Shown here piece after piece: positions 19,268 through 27,453 of a stretch of DNA of 64,000 bases. Position numbers and translations under genes: made by a program. The notes under the pieces are model-generated. The model saw nothing but the letters and a program-made list of their open reading frames with translations, ran no database searches and had not been told where the DNA came from. This stretch comes from Neptunitalea lumnitzerae (lineage in GTDB: Bacteria; Bacteroidota; Bacteroidia; Flavobacteriales; Flavobacteriaceae). The DNA lies in contig NZ_BRVO01000001.1 in assembly GCF_027924185.1 (NCBI RefSeq), forward strand, positions 806,001 through 870,000, written 5' to 3'. The stretch's first letter is position 1; every line of letters begins with the position of its first letter.

Positions 19268-19957
19268 ATGAGTTCAGAATTACCGGTTAAATTATATATT
19301 GTTCCTACCCCTATTGGTAATTTAGAGGATATGACTTTTAGAGCCATTAGAGTTTTAAAAGAGGTTGATTTTATTTTAGCAGAAGATACCAGAACTTCTG
19401 GGAAGTTGTTAAAACACTTTGAGATAACAACGCAAATGTTTAGCCATCACATGCATAATGAGCATAAAACGGTAGAAACCGTTATTGGTAGACTACAAAG
19501 GGGAGAGTCTGCTGCTTTAATTAGTGATGCAGGAACACCTGCTATATCAGATCCCGGATTTTTATTAACGCGTGCCTGTGTAGAGCAAGGCATAGAGGTA
19601 GAATGTTTACCGGGTGCTACGGCCTTTGTACCTGCCCTAGTAAATAGTGGTTTACCTAATGATAAGTTTGTGTTTGAAGGTTTTTTACCTGTTAAGAAAG
19701 GAAGACAAACCAGATTGCAACTGTTGGCAGAAGAAACCAGAACTATCATTTTTTATGAATCGCCTCATAAGTTGATAAAAACCTTAACTAATTTTGTTGC
19801 ATATTTTGGAGCCGATAGAAAGGTGGTGGTTTGCAGAGAATTGAGTAAACTACATGAAGAAACAGTTAGAGGAAGTGCAGAAGAGGTATTAAAACATTTT
19901 GAAACAAAGCCACCCAAGGGTGAAATTGTAATTATAGTAGAAGGCAAAAAAAAGTGA
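19268..19957 (+). CDS. rsmI: 16S rRNA (cytidine-2'-O)-methyltransferase RsmI
   Basis: The 229-residue protein belongs to the SAM-dependent tetrapyrrole-methylase fold. Visible motifs are YIVPTPIGNLEDMTFRA (9-25), EDTRTSGKLLKHF, and SDAGTPAISDPG (about 84-95). It modifies C1402 of 16S rRNA together with RsmH in other bacteria. The protein is slightly shorter than the E. coli enzyme, mainly at the C-terminus, as is usual in this phylum. It probably shares a transcript with the gene before it. A terminator overlaps the stop codon. Confidence 0.93.
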   Translation: MSSELPVKLYIVPTPIGNLEDMTFRAIRVLKEVDFILAEDTRTSGKLLKHFEITTQMFSHHMHNEHKTVETVIGRLQRGESAALISDAGTPAISDPGFLLTRACVEQGIEVECLPGATAFVPALVNSGLPNDKFVFEGFLPVKKGRQTRLQLLAEETRTIIFYESPHKLIKTLTNFVAYFGADRKVVVCRELSKLHEETVRGSAEEVLKHFETKPPKGEIVIIVEGKKK

Positions 19958-19977
19958 TATGCAACGCATATCACTTT
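19951..19977 (+). terminator. Intrinsic terminator at rsmI 3' end
   Basis: Arms AAAGTGATATGC (19951-19962) and GCATATCACTTT (19966-19977) have a 3-nt loop. The stem begins inside the last codons of rsmI. Confidence 0.82.
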
Positions 19978-19993
19978 CTTCATATTTTTTGAT

Positions 19994-20023
19994 TGACTTG
20001 ACAATCGAGATGAAATGTCTCGA
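19994..20023. repeat. Degenerate copy of the CTCGATAATCGAG repeat with extra hairpin
   Basis: GACTTGACAATCGAGATGAAATGT matches copy 1 (AACTCGATAATCGAGATTGAATGT) at about 20 of 24 positions. TCGAGA (20005-20010) also pairs with TCTCGA (20018-20023) across a 7-nt loop. It lies between convergent genes. Confidence 0.45.
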
Positions 20024-20045
20024 ATTAGTTTACTAAACTTTATTT

Positions 20046-20444
20046 TTAAACTTGCCCCTCGCTAGTGATAATAGCAATAATTTCAGTGGCATTTGATAAC
20101 TCAGCAAATTTTTCAGCGGTAAAATCTTCTTTATCAGATTTAATAGAAAGATTAGCTCCATTAGCAACCAATAATCTGAAAATTTCTACTTTATTATATC
20201 TAGCAGCATACATTGCTGGAGTTTTTCCTAAGCATTTTTGATTTACATCTTCTCCTAATTCTATCATTTGTTTTACCACATCTAGTTTACCTAAAACTAT
20301 GGCTTTACAAAAAGGATTTAATGCAGAGTTTAAAACTGTCACATCAGTTTCTACAGGTTCTACAACAGGTTCAGTAACCATATTATTTGCAAATGATACA
20401 ACAGCTACTAAAGCTAAAACGAAGGTTAAAATTGATTTTTTCAT
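20046..20444 (-). CDS. Small exported ankyrin-repeat protein
   Basis: The 132-residue product has a signal peptide (MKKSILTFVLALVAVVSFAN, 1-20). A short linker rich in V, E, P and T follows, then about two ankyrin repeats: NPFCKAIVLGKLDVVKQMIELGEDVNQ (43-69) and KTPAMYAARYNKVEIFRLLVANGANL (73-98), plus a partial third. Ankyrin repeats bind proteins; the partner is unknown. The start codon is preceded by two 11-bp direct repeats (TAATGAATGAT at 20444-20454 and 20471-20481). Confidence 0.85.
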   Translation of the reverse strand: MKKSILTFVLALVAVVSFANNMVTEPVVEPVETDVTVLNSALNPFCKAIVLGKLDVVKQMIELGEDVNQKCLGKTPAMYAARYNKVEIFRLLVANGANLSIKSDKEDFTAEKFAELSNATEIIAIITSEGQV

Positions 20445-21155
20445 AATGAATGATGTTTTTCGATTTTTTTTAATGAATGATTTATGTTTATTTGAGTGTC
20501 TTACTCGTTATTAATAGACTGTGAATTTATTTAATTGTTACAGAAAAGTAATTATTTAAAGTTTTTTTAACATATTTTCATTTATATGGTTTAATATTGA
20601 TAAATCAATAAAACTAGTGTGGTTTATGGGTTTTTGATAGAGATGTTTGGTATGACTGTTTTTTCTTAAAACGTAGGGTTAAAACTATTACGTTTTAGTA
20701 ATTTTTACAATTAACGGTACGGAATAAAAAAATATGATTATTTATAAGTTAAAACTACTTTTTATTGTAGTAATAAACTGAACTTTTACAATGATAGTTT
20801 GACGACATGTAAGTGTTCGTCGATTTTTCTAAGGTCTTTTTTTCGCAGTAAAATGGGCTTAACATTTTTTAACATGCCTTAAAACACCAATTCTTTATTA
20901 AAAAATGGGTCAATTTCATTCACTTTTTTTGGATTTTAAGAAAATCTGTTATCCTACAAGGGTTAAGGGATAAGCGAATTTTTATAACCTTTAATCGATA
21001 GATAAAAAAAATTTTCTTTGTCAATACCTATCGAAATTATTTATAGTATCTGGTTTAACTTCAATAATCTCTATAGCTAAAAATGGCATAAACGCCAGTA
21101 TTTGAGGAATTTTGTATCAGAAAATTTAAATATTAATTCAAAACAAAACTAATAC
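20445..21155. other. Long intergenic region (711 bp), no gene found
   Basis: This is the longest gap in the window, between the divergent ankyrin gene and proC. It is very AT-rich with many T-runs. I find no convincing ORF, tRNA or riboswitch. It should hold the promoters of both flanking genes, but I could not place a good TTG-n19-TAnnTTTG pair. Structures seen are the direct repeat near 20444-20481, a 9-bp inverted repeat at 20667-20697 and a weaker 7-bp one (TCGATAG 20995-21001, CTATCGA 21028-21034). Confidence 0.6.
20667..20697. repeat. Inverted repeat TAAAACGTA...TACGTTTTA
   Basis: Perfect 9-bp arms at 20667-20675 and 20689-20697 are separated by 13 nt. No T-run follows, so it looks more like an operator or an RNA stem than a terminator. 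It lies 223 nt upstream of the ankyrin gene start and 459 nt upstream of proC. Confidence 0.45.
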
Positions 21156-21962
21156 ATGAAAGTTTTAGTTATAGGTGCAGGAAATATGGGTCTCACCTAT
21201 GCCCAAGCAATGTCTAAGTCAAGATTTTTAAAAAAGAAAGATTTAATGATCTTAGATAATTCTCCTGAAAAGTTATTATCATTAGAAAAAATTGAACATT
21301 TTGATGTGTATGATCAGCTAGATTTATGTTTGCCTAAAGCAGATATCATATTTGTAGCGGTAAAACCTTTTCATAGTGCAGAGTTATTTGCCAAAATGAA
21401 AGAATTAGTTACCAATGATCAAATTGTAATTTCTATTATGGCAGGTGTAACAATTGACACTATGCAGTCTTCTATAGGAATTGATAAAGTAGTAAGAGCA
21501 ATGCCTAACTTACCAGCACAGGTGGGTAAAGGGGTTACTAGCTTTACTGCTAGCCAAGAGGTTTCTAGATTAGAGCTAATCACCGTAGAAAGTTTATTAA
21601 ACACTACAGGGAAATCTTTAAAAGTAAGTTCAGAAAAATTTATTGATGCCTCTACCGGTATATCTGGTAGTGGTCCTGCATACGTGTTTTACTTCATGCA
21701 ATCTATGATGGAAGCAGCCCTTAAAATGGGATTCTCTACAGAAGATTCTAAAGTTTTGGTTACCCAAACTTTTGATGGTGCGGTAGAGCTGTTCAATCAG
21801 TCAGATCTTTCTCCAAACACATGGATGGATAGAGTAGCCTCTAAAGGAGGTACTACGAGAGCTGCATTAGATTCTATGGAAGATAACAATGTAAAAGAGC
21901 TTATAAAGGAAGCTGCTTATGCCGCTTTTGATAGAGCTGTTGAATTAGGGAAAGAAAAATAA
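21156..21962 (+). CDS. proC: Pyrroline-5-carboxylate reductase
   Basis: The 268-residue enzyme makes proline from pyrroline-5-carboxylate with NAD(P)H. The N-terminal Rossmann loop is VIGAGNMGLTYAQ (4-16). The conserved C-terminal motif SGISGSGPAYVFYFMQSMMEAA is present as STGISGSGPAYVF (about 167-179), followed by the P5CR signature around WMDRVASKGGTTRAALDSME. Length is normal. It is the first gene of proC-proB-proA, with gaps of 17 and 15 nt, so the whole proline pathway is one operon. Confidence 0.95.
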   Translation: MKVLVIGAGNMGLTYAQAMSKSRFLKKKDLMILDNSPEKLLSLEKIEHFDVYDQLDLCLPKADIIFVAVKPFHSAELFAKMKELVTNDQIVISIMAGVTIDTMQSSIGIDKVVRAMPNLPAQVGKGVTSFTASQEVSRLELITVESLLNTTGKSLKVSSEKFIDASTGISGSGPAYVFYFMQSMMEAALKMGFSTEDSKVLVTQTFDGAVELFNQSDLSPNTWMDRVASKGGTTRAALDSMEDNNVKELIKEAAYAAFDRAVELGKEK

Positions 21963-21979
21963 ATTTTAAAGAAAAAGAA

Positions 21980-22750
21980 ATGTACGATAAACGCGTAGTT
22001 ATTAAAGTTGGTACCAACGTAATGACTAACAAAGACAATAGAATAGTAAGACCTGTAATTGAACATTTGGTAAAGCAAGTGGCACAGTTATATGAAGAAA
22101 ATATTATGACTGTTCTGGTATCTTCAGGATCTGTAATTGCAGGGAAAGAAGTGCTTGGTGAAAGTACTATTGAGGATAAAGGAATGAGACGTCAGGTGTT
22201 TAGTGCTATAGGGCAACCACGTATGATGCGCTTATATTATAATATTTTTCATGATTATGGTATGAAGTGTGCTCAGGTGCTAGCTACTAAAAGAGATTTT
22301 AACCCTGGTGAGCATAGAAAGAATATGGTAAATTGTTATGAAGGCTTGTTATCTGAAGGGGTAGTGCCCATTGCAAATGAAGATGATGCCGTATCTTTAA
22401 CAAGTAGTATGTTTACCGATAACGATGAGCTTGCTAGTTTAGTTGCAGAATTGATTAATGCAGATATGATGATTATGCTAACTGATACTGATGGATTATA
22501 TGACGGACATCCAGAGGATGATAATACCAAACTAATCCAGAATGTAAAAGTAGCTGAGAATGTTGAAAAGTATGTTGCTGAAAACCGCAAAGGTGAAGCA
22601 GAAGGTAGAGGTGGTATGGCTTCTAAACTTCATATTGCTAAGGCAACCGCTAAAAAAGATATTCCAACATTTATAGCAAATGGTAAAACCGAGAATATTA
22701 TAGTGGATATTGTAAACGGTAAGTCTGTAGGAACAAAAATAACCGCTTAA
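21980..22750 (+). CDS. proB: Glutamate 5-kinase (without PUA domain)
   Basis: The 256-residue amino-acid kinase phosphorylates glutamate in the first step of proline synthesis. Motifs are VVIKVGTNVM (6-15), VLVSSGSVIAGKE (about 46-58), NEDDAVSL (about 133-140) and the late TDTDGLYDGHP with GRGGMASKL (about 209-217). The E. coli enzyme is about 367 residues with a C-terminal PUA domain; here the protein ends after the kinase fold, so the PUA domain is absent. This short form is known in several lineages. It sits between proC and proA. Confidence 0.92.
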   Translation: MYDKRVVIKVGTNVMTNKDNRIVRPVIEHLVKQVAQLYEENIMTVLVSSGSVIAGKEVLGESTIEDKGMRRQVFSAIGQPRMMRLYYNIFHDYGMKCAQVLATKRDFNPGEHRKNMVNCYEGLLSEGVVPIANEDDAVSLTSSMFTDNDELASLVAELINADMMIMLTDTDGLYDGHPEDDNTKLIQNVKVAENVEKYVAENRKGEAEGRGGMASKLHIAKATAKKDIPTFIANGKTENIIVDIVNGKSVGTKITA

Positions 22751-22765
22751 AAAAGAAAGGACGAT

Positions 22766-23965
22766 ATGAAATTAATGACGACAGATATAAAGAATAAAGT
22801 TTTAAAATCTATGATTACCATTTTAGGTAAGCGTAGGAAAGAAATTATTGAGGCCAATAAAAAAGATCTTGACGCTTTTAATAAAGAGGATAGAGCTATG
22901 TATGATAGATTGGTAGTAGATGATAAAAAAGTAGATGGAATGATTCAGTCTGTTACGGAGGTAATGGAACAAGAAGATCCTGTAAATACTGAAATTTCTA
23001 GCTTAACCTTAGATAATGGATTAAACATAATAAATAAAACAGCTCCGTTTGGTACTATTATGATTATCTATGAATCTAGACCAGATGTTACTATTGAGGC
23101 AGCAGTACTAGCTTTCAAGGCAAATAATAAAATCTTACTAAAAGGTGGTAAAGAGGCTGTACATAGTAATAAAGAGCTTGTTAACTGCTGGCACATGGCA
23201 TTAGCAGAAAATGGTTTAGCAAATGATTGGATCCAGCTGTTAACCCTTAATAGAGAAGAAACACAAGCATTTCTTAAGAACCCAGATCAAAAATTAGATT
23301 TGATTGTTCCTAGAGGTGGTGAGCGTTTAATTGCCTTTGTTAAAGAACATGCACAATGTGCAGTGTTAATAAGTGGTAGAGGTAATAATTTCCTATATGT
23401 ACATAAAGATGCCGATTGGGATAAAACGGTGAAAGTAATTGTAAATGCTAAAACACACAAAATATCGGCATGTAATGCGCTAGATAAAATTTTGTTTGAT
23501 GCTCAATTACCAGATCTTGAGAAGAAATTGAAAGATTTGAATGCTGTTTTAAAGGAAGAAGGGGTAAAAGTACTTGTAGATGGTGAGGTTGCTAAAGTAC
23601 TTACTGAAGAACAGGTTATTTCAGATAATACTATATGGTATGAAGAGTTTTTAGCAATGCAATGTATTATTGGCATGACAGATAATGTAGATACGGCCAT
23701 TGAAAAGATAAATACCTATTCTGGTGGACATTCATCTACTATTATGACAGAAGATAAAGAGGCTGCCTTTGCATTTATGCAACAGGTAGATAGTGCTGCA
23801 GTTTACCATAATGCGTCTACACGATTTACCGATGGTGGTCAGATGGGTGTAGGTGCAGAGCTAGCCATTAGTACTGACAAGTTACACCATAGAGGTCCGC
23901 TTGGGTTAAAACAGTTAACCACTAACAAGTATTATGTGTTCGGAGACGGACAAGTAAGAGTATAA
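22766..23965 (+). CDS. proA: Gamma-glutamyl phosphate reductase
   Basis: The 399-residue enzyme reduces glutamyl-5-phosphate to the semialdehyde. The catalytic cysteine is C236 in KISACNALD. Other ProA motifs are IIYESRPDVTIEAA (about 100-113), LKGGKEAVHSN and VPRGGERLI, and at the end FTDGGQMGVGAELAISTDKLHHRGP. The last motif is diagnostic for ProA among aldehyde dehydrogenases. The final gene of the proline operon, it ends 22 nt before a strong terminator. Confidence 0.96.
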   Translation: MKLMTTDIKNKVLKSMITILGKRRKEIIEANKKDLDAFNKEDRAMYDRLVVDDKKVDGMIQSVTEVMEQEDPVNTEISSLTLDNGLNIINKTAPFGTIMIIYESRPDVTIEAAVLAFKANNKILLKGGKEAVHSNKELVNCWHMALAENGLANDWIQLLTLNREETQAFLKNPDQKLDLIVPRGGERLIAFVKEHAQCAVLISGRGNNFLYVHKDADWDKTVKVIVNAKTHKISACNALDKILFDAQLPDLEKKLKDLNAVLKEEGVKVLVDGEVAKVLTEEQVISDNTIWYEEFLAMQCIIGMTDNVDTAIEKINTYSGGHSSTIMTEDKEAAFAFMQQVDSAAVYHNASTRFTDGGQMGVGAELAISTDKLHHRGPLGLKQLTTNKYYVFGDGQVRV

Positions 23966-23986
23966 CGCTTTCTAATTATACACAGT

Positions 23987-24020
23987 AAGGGGAACCGTAA
24001 TTTACGGTTCCCCTTTTTTT
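23987..24020 (+). terminator. Terminator of the proCBA operon
   Basis: Arms AAGGGGAACCGTAA (23987-24000) and TTACGGTTCCCCTT (24002-24015) are followed by a run of seven T. Confidence 0.94.
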
Positions 24021-24041
24021 ATATCTTACTTCAAAAATCTA

Positions 24042-24401
24042 ATGGCAGATCATAATGATTTTGGTAAAGAGGCAGAGGAAAAAGCAGTGCGCCATTTAAA
24101 AAGTTCGGGGTATGAGATATTGGCACAAAACTATTATTACAGAAAAGCAGAGATAGATATTCTGGCATTTAAAAATAATACCTTAATAGTGGTAGAAGTT
24201 AAGGCTAGAAAGAATGCTTATTTTGGTAACCCTGAGCAGGCTGTGAACAAGAAAAAAATTAGATTATTAATGGAGGCTGTGAATAATTATATTGATTTGA
24301 ATGACCTAGATGCTGAGGTAAGATTTGATATAATAGCAATTTTAAGGCAAAAAGAAGGCTTTTATGTTAATCATATTGAAGATGCATTTTACTTTTTCTA
24401 A
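24042..24401 (+). CDS. YraN family putative nuclease (UPF0102)
   Basis: The 119-residue protein has the UPF0102/YraN layout: FGKEAEEKAVRHLKSSGYEIL (6-26), then a PD-(D/E)XK-like core with NYYYRKAEIDILA (E and D ligands) and VVEVKARK (E-x-K), then GNPEQAVNKKKIRLL. These residues would form a metal-dependent nuclease site related to Holliday-junction resolvases; activity in the family is poorly shown. It starts just after the pro operon terminator and ends before the promoter of the next gene. Confidence 0.88.
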   Translation: MADHNDFGKEAEEKAVRHLKSSGYEILAQNYYYRKAEIDILAFKNNTLIVVEVKARKNAYFGNPEQAVNKKKIRLLMEAVNNYIDLNDLDAEVRFDIIAILRQKEGFYVNHIEDAFYFF

Positions 24402-24415
24402 AAAATTTAATGAAA

Positions 24416-24447
24416 TGTTGTATTTACAACAAAATGTTTTATTTTTG
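24416..24447 (+). promoter_or_regulatory. Promoter with overlapping palindrome for the wHTH/ACT-like gene
   Basis: TTG at 24418-24420, a 19-nt spacer and TATTTTTG at 24440-24447 match the Bacteroidota consensus exactly. The -33 box lies inside a perfect palindrome, TGTTGT-ATTT-ACAACA (24416-24431). The position argues that translation starts at ATG 24466, about 12 nt after the expected transcription start. Confidence 0.75.
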
Positions 24448-24465
24448 AGAAACAAAATCAACCTT

Positions 24466-25125
24466 ATGAAAACAATATCCTCAGTTGTAGAAGATTACAT
24501 TAAGTCTAAACCTTTTTTACAAAGTGCTTTGGCTCAAGGTATTATTAACTTGACTTCTTTGTCAAGGGTAATTAAAGAAGATATACAAGAAGATCTTGGT
24601 AAGGAAGTAAGAAGTGGAGCCGTAGTAATGGCACTGAAAAGGCTGTCTGCTGATATGGAATTTAGAGCTACTCACAAGATTTTGAAAGTACTTAAAAATA
24701 TTGGAGAAATTACAGTGCGTTCTTCCCTTACAGATTATACCTTTTTAGTATCTGAAACAATTTTGAATAGTCAGTCTCAATTGTTAAAAGAGATTAATAA
24801 GAATAAGGATGTATTTTATACTTCTTCTCGTGGTGTTAACGAAATAAATATTGTTATCAGTAATACCATGCAACCTGTTGTAGAGGAAACATTTCGTTTG
24901 GAGAAACAAACGCAAAAATTAGAAAACTTGTCTTCAATTTCAGTAAAACTACCAGAAGATAACGTTTCTACTCCGGGTATTTATTATTTTATTTTCCAAC
25001 GTTTGGCGTGGGAAGGTATCACTATTAATGAGGTTATTTCTACTTCTAATGAGTTTACTATTATTGTAGCAGAAGAACAAATAGATAAAGCATTTAAAGT
25101 AATGAAAGACTTGAAGAGTCTATAA
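24466..25125 (+). CDS. Putative winged-helix/ACT-domain regulator
   Basis: I start it at ATG 24466 because the in-frame codons upstream lie before the promoter and overlap yraN. The product is 219 residues. The N-terminal 75 residues look like a winged helix (SALAQGIINLTSLSRVIKEDI, then EVRSGAVVMALKRLSADME). The C-terminal 60 residues resemble an aspartokinase-type ACT domain (STPGIYYFIFQRLAWEGITI.. EFTIIVAEEQIDKAFKVM). ACT domains often bind amino acids. The kinase domain of aspartokinases is absent. Together with the palindrome over its promoter, an amino-acid-sensing autoregulator is a reasonable guess, not proven. Confidence 0.65.
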   Translation: MKTISSVVEDYIKSKPFLQSALAQGIINLTSLSRVIKEDIQEDLGKEVRSGAVVMALKRLSADMEFRATHKILKVLKNIGEITVRSSLTDYTFLVSETILNSQSQLLKEINKNKDVFYTSSRGVNEINIVISNTMQPVVEETFRLEKQTQKLENLSSISVKLPEDNVSTPGIYYFIFQRLAWEGITINEVISTSNEFTIIVAEEQIDKAFKVMKDLKSL

Positions 25126-25197
25126 TAAATACGTTAAAGCTTTGAATTTTACCTAAAATAAGTTTGCTTTGTTGTTTTATATTATATTCTTAAAGCA

Positions 25198-27390
25198 ATG
25201 AAAAAAACTTTATTTTTAGTCTTCTTTTTGTTTGCAGGTATATGTTCTATACATGCACAACAGGAGGTTGCCAAAAAGATTAATTTACTTAAAAAATCAG
25301 GAGCAAATTTTCCTTTGTTCCAGGTGTTGAATGAAGATGCTTCTGTTGCTACAGATGCCGCTACAAAGGCGGTTACAGAAGCAGTATACGCTACAATGAA
25401 TTCGCAGGATGTTACAAATGTTGTAAACAATGCCTATGAAACTATTCAGGTAGAAATTCCTTATATTCAAGAAACATTAACGGCTACTTTGTATAAAGTA
25501 GATCTATTTACAGATGGCTTTACACTTAATACCGATAAAGCTACTGATGTAGCCTATACCCCAGGAGTATATTATAGAGGTATTATTGAAGGAGAAACTG
25601 CTTCGGTAGTATCACTTAACTTTTTTCAAGGTGAATTAAATGGTGTTTTGTCTTCTGAGCGATTAGGAAATATTGTTGTAGGAGAATTAACCGGACAAAA
25701 CCCTGATTCTGCATATATTATTTATAATGATAAAGATTTAGTTACCGGATTAGATTTTGAATGTCACACGGAAGATTTAGATCCACGTGAAGAGTTACCA
25801 ACAGATCAAGGATTAAAAGCTACTGAAACAGGTACAGTAAATACCACTAACTGTGTAACTATGTATTTTGAGTTGGATAACGATTTGTATCTTCAAAATG
25901 GTAGTGATGTAACCGCAACAACCAACTGGATGACTTCAGTTTTTAATAACGTACAAACTTTATACAATAATGACGGTATTACTGTTTCTTTAAACGATTT
26001 GTTTATTTGGACAACTACCGACCCTTATACGGGAACAACCTCTGGAGAAAATTTGAATCTTTTTTATCAAAATAGAGGATTTTTTAACGCAGATGTAGGT
26101 CAGCTAATTGGTATTGATGCTGGTGGTTTAGGAGGTTTAGCTTCTACAATTGATGGTTTGTGTACAGATTCTAATAGAGCATATTCAGATGTTAGTATTA
26201 ACTATAACACGGTTCCAACATATTCTTGGACTGTGATGGTGATAACCCATGAGTTTGGACATGTTTTGGGTTCTAGACATACACACGCTTGTGTTTGGAA
26301 TGGAAATGGCACTGTAATAGATGGTTGCGGACAAACTGCCGGATACCAAGAAGGGTCTTGTGTAACTGGACCTATACCAACAAACGGAGGTTCTCTTATG
26401 AGTTATTGTCATTTAATTTCGGGTGTGGGTATTAATTTTTCCAATGGCTTTGGTTTTCAGCCTACTGCTGCAATTCAAGGGGCTATAGATGGTTCTTCTT
26501 GTTTAAGTACAGATTGTATTAGTACTTGTATTAATATGGTGTATGATGTACAAGCAACAAATATTACTGATAATTCAGCTGTTATTACCTGGAACTCGGG
26601 TAATAGTGTAGGTCAGTTTGAAGTGGCTGTGTCACCTTACGCGGCATTGCCTATGTTTGTTACTTATACAACCGTAACAGGAAATTCTTATACGGCTACA
26701 GGATTAAATAGTAACTCATACTATAGAATTAGAATTAGACCTGTTTGTACTTCGGGGATAACTTCTACTGTGAAAACAGATGTTTTTGCTACCAATGGAG
26801 ATGTTTGTGGTGGATTTGTTTTTACCGATACAGGCGGAACTGTTGGTGATTATGGTGATGATCAAACTATTGTTAGAACCTTTACACCTAACCAATCTGG
26901 TAAAGTTGCTACAGTTGAGTTTACCGATTTTTTCTTGGAAACAGATTATGATTATTTATATGTGTATAACGGGCCAGATACTACTTACCCACTATTAACT
27001 CCTAATGGGTTAACAGGTAATATTGCTCCTGGTATTTTTACATCTACAGCTCCAGATGGTTCATTAACCTTTCAACTTATTTCAGATCCGTATGTAACTG
27101 AATTAGGTTGGGTGGCAAATGTATCTTGTTCAGATGCTATGGGTATAGATGCAAATGAGTTGGTAGATTTCACCTATTATCCTAACCCTACATCGGGTAT
27201 CGTGAATATTGATGCTGCTTTACAGATTAACAAGGTGGAAGTTTATAATACAACAGGACAGCTTTTATATGCTGCTGAACCTGGGTTAACAGAAACTACA
27301 GTGAATTTGTCTAAGTTTGCTTCGGGTACATATTTCTTTACCATTGATGTAAATGGTAATCAAGCTAATTTTAAAGTAGTTAAATACTAA
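25198..27390 (+). CDS. Secreted metalloprotease with FN3, CUB-like and T9SS domains
   Basis: The 730-residue protein has a signal peptide (cleavage near CSIHAQ). A prodomain of about 200 residues precedes a reprolysin-like catalytic domain with HEFGHVLGSRH at 351-361 and a Met-turn in SLMSYCH. A fibronectin type III domain follows (about 446-535; NSAVITWNSG, YRIRIRPVC), then a CUB-like domain (about 537-648; DYDYLYVYNGPD is typical). A T9SS sorting domain ends it (about 655-730; YYPNPTSGIVNI). It resembles but is not a copy of the 12104 protease. A TAAGTTTG -7-like box is at 25159-25166. Confidence 0.87.
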   Translation: MKKTLFLVFFLFAGICSIHAQQEVAKKINLLKKSGANFPLFQVLNEDASVATDAATKAVTEAVYATMNSQDVTNVVNNAYETIQVEIPYIQETLTATLYKVDLFTDGFTLNTDKATDVAYTPGVYYRGIIEGETASVVSLNFFQGELNGVLSSERLGNIVVGELTGQNPDSAYIIYNDKDLVTGLDFECHTEDLDPREELPTDQGLKATETGTVNTTNCVTMYFELDNDLYLQNGSDVTATTNWMTSVFNNVQTLYNNDGITVSLNDLFIWTTTDPYTGTTSGENLNLFYQNRGFFNADVGQLIGIDAGGLGGLASTIDGLCTDSNRAYSDVSINYNTVPTYSWTVMVITHEFGHVLGSRHTHACVWNGNGTVIDGCGQTAGYQEGSCVTGPIPTNGGSLMSYCHLISGVGINFSNGFGFQPTAAIQGAIDGSSCLSTDCISTCINMVYDVQATNITDNSAVITWNSGNSVGQFEVAVSPYAALPMFVTYTTVTGNSYTATGLNSNSYYRIRIRPVCTSGITSTVKTDVFATNGDVCGGFVFTDTGGTVGDYGDDQTIVRTFTPNQSGKVATVEFTDFFLETDYDYLYVYNGPDTTYPLLTPNGLTGNIAPGIFTSTAPDGSLTFQLISDPYVTELGWVANVSCSDAMGIDANELVDFTYYPNPTSGIVNIDAALQINKVEVYNTTGQLLYAAEPGLTETTVNLSKFASGTYFFTIDVNGNQANFKVVKY

Positions 27391-27413
27391 GAAAATAAAC
27401 GTATAGCTAAAAT

Positions 27414-27449
27414 AAAAAAGCCTGCTTAACAGTTTAAGCAGGCTTTTTT
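27414..27449. terminator. Bidirectional terminator between protease gene and mfd
   Basis: Perfect 16-base arms (AAAAAAGCCTGCTTAA at 27414-27429, complement at 27434-27449) flank a 4-nt loop. It serves both convergent genes. Confidence 0.94.
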
Positions 27450-27453
27450 AATA

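Noticed and set aside
24364-24465. Upstream extension of the winged-helix/ACT gene
   Set aside because: These codons overlap yraN and lie before or across the promoter; the start at 24466 fits both promoter and protein.
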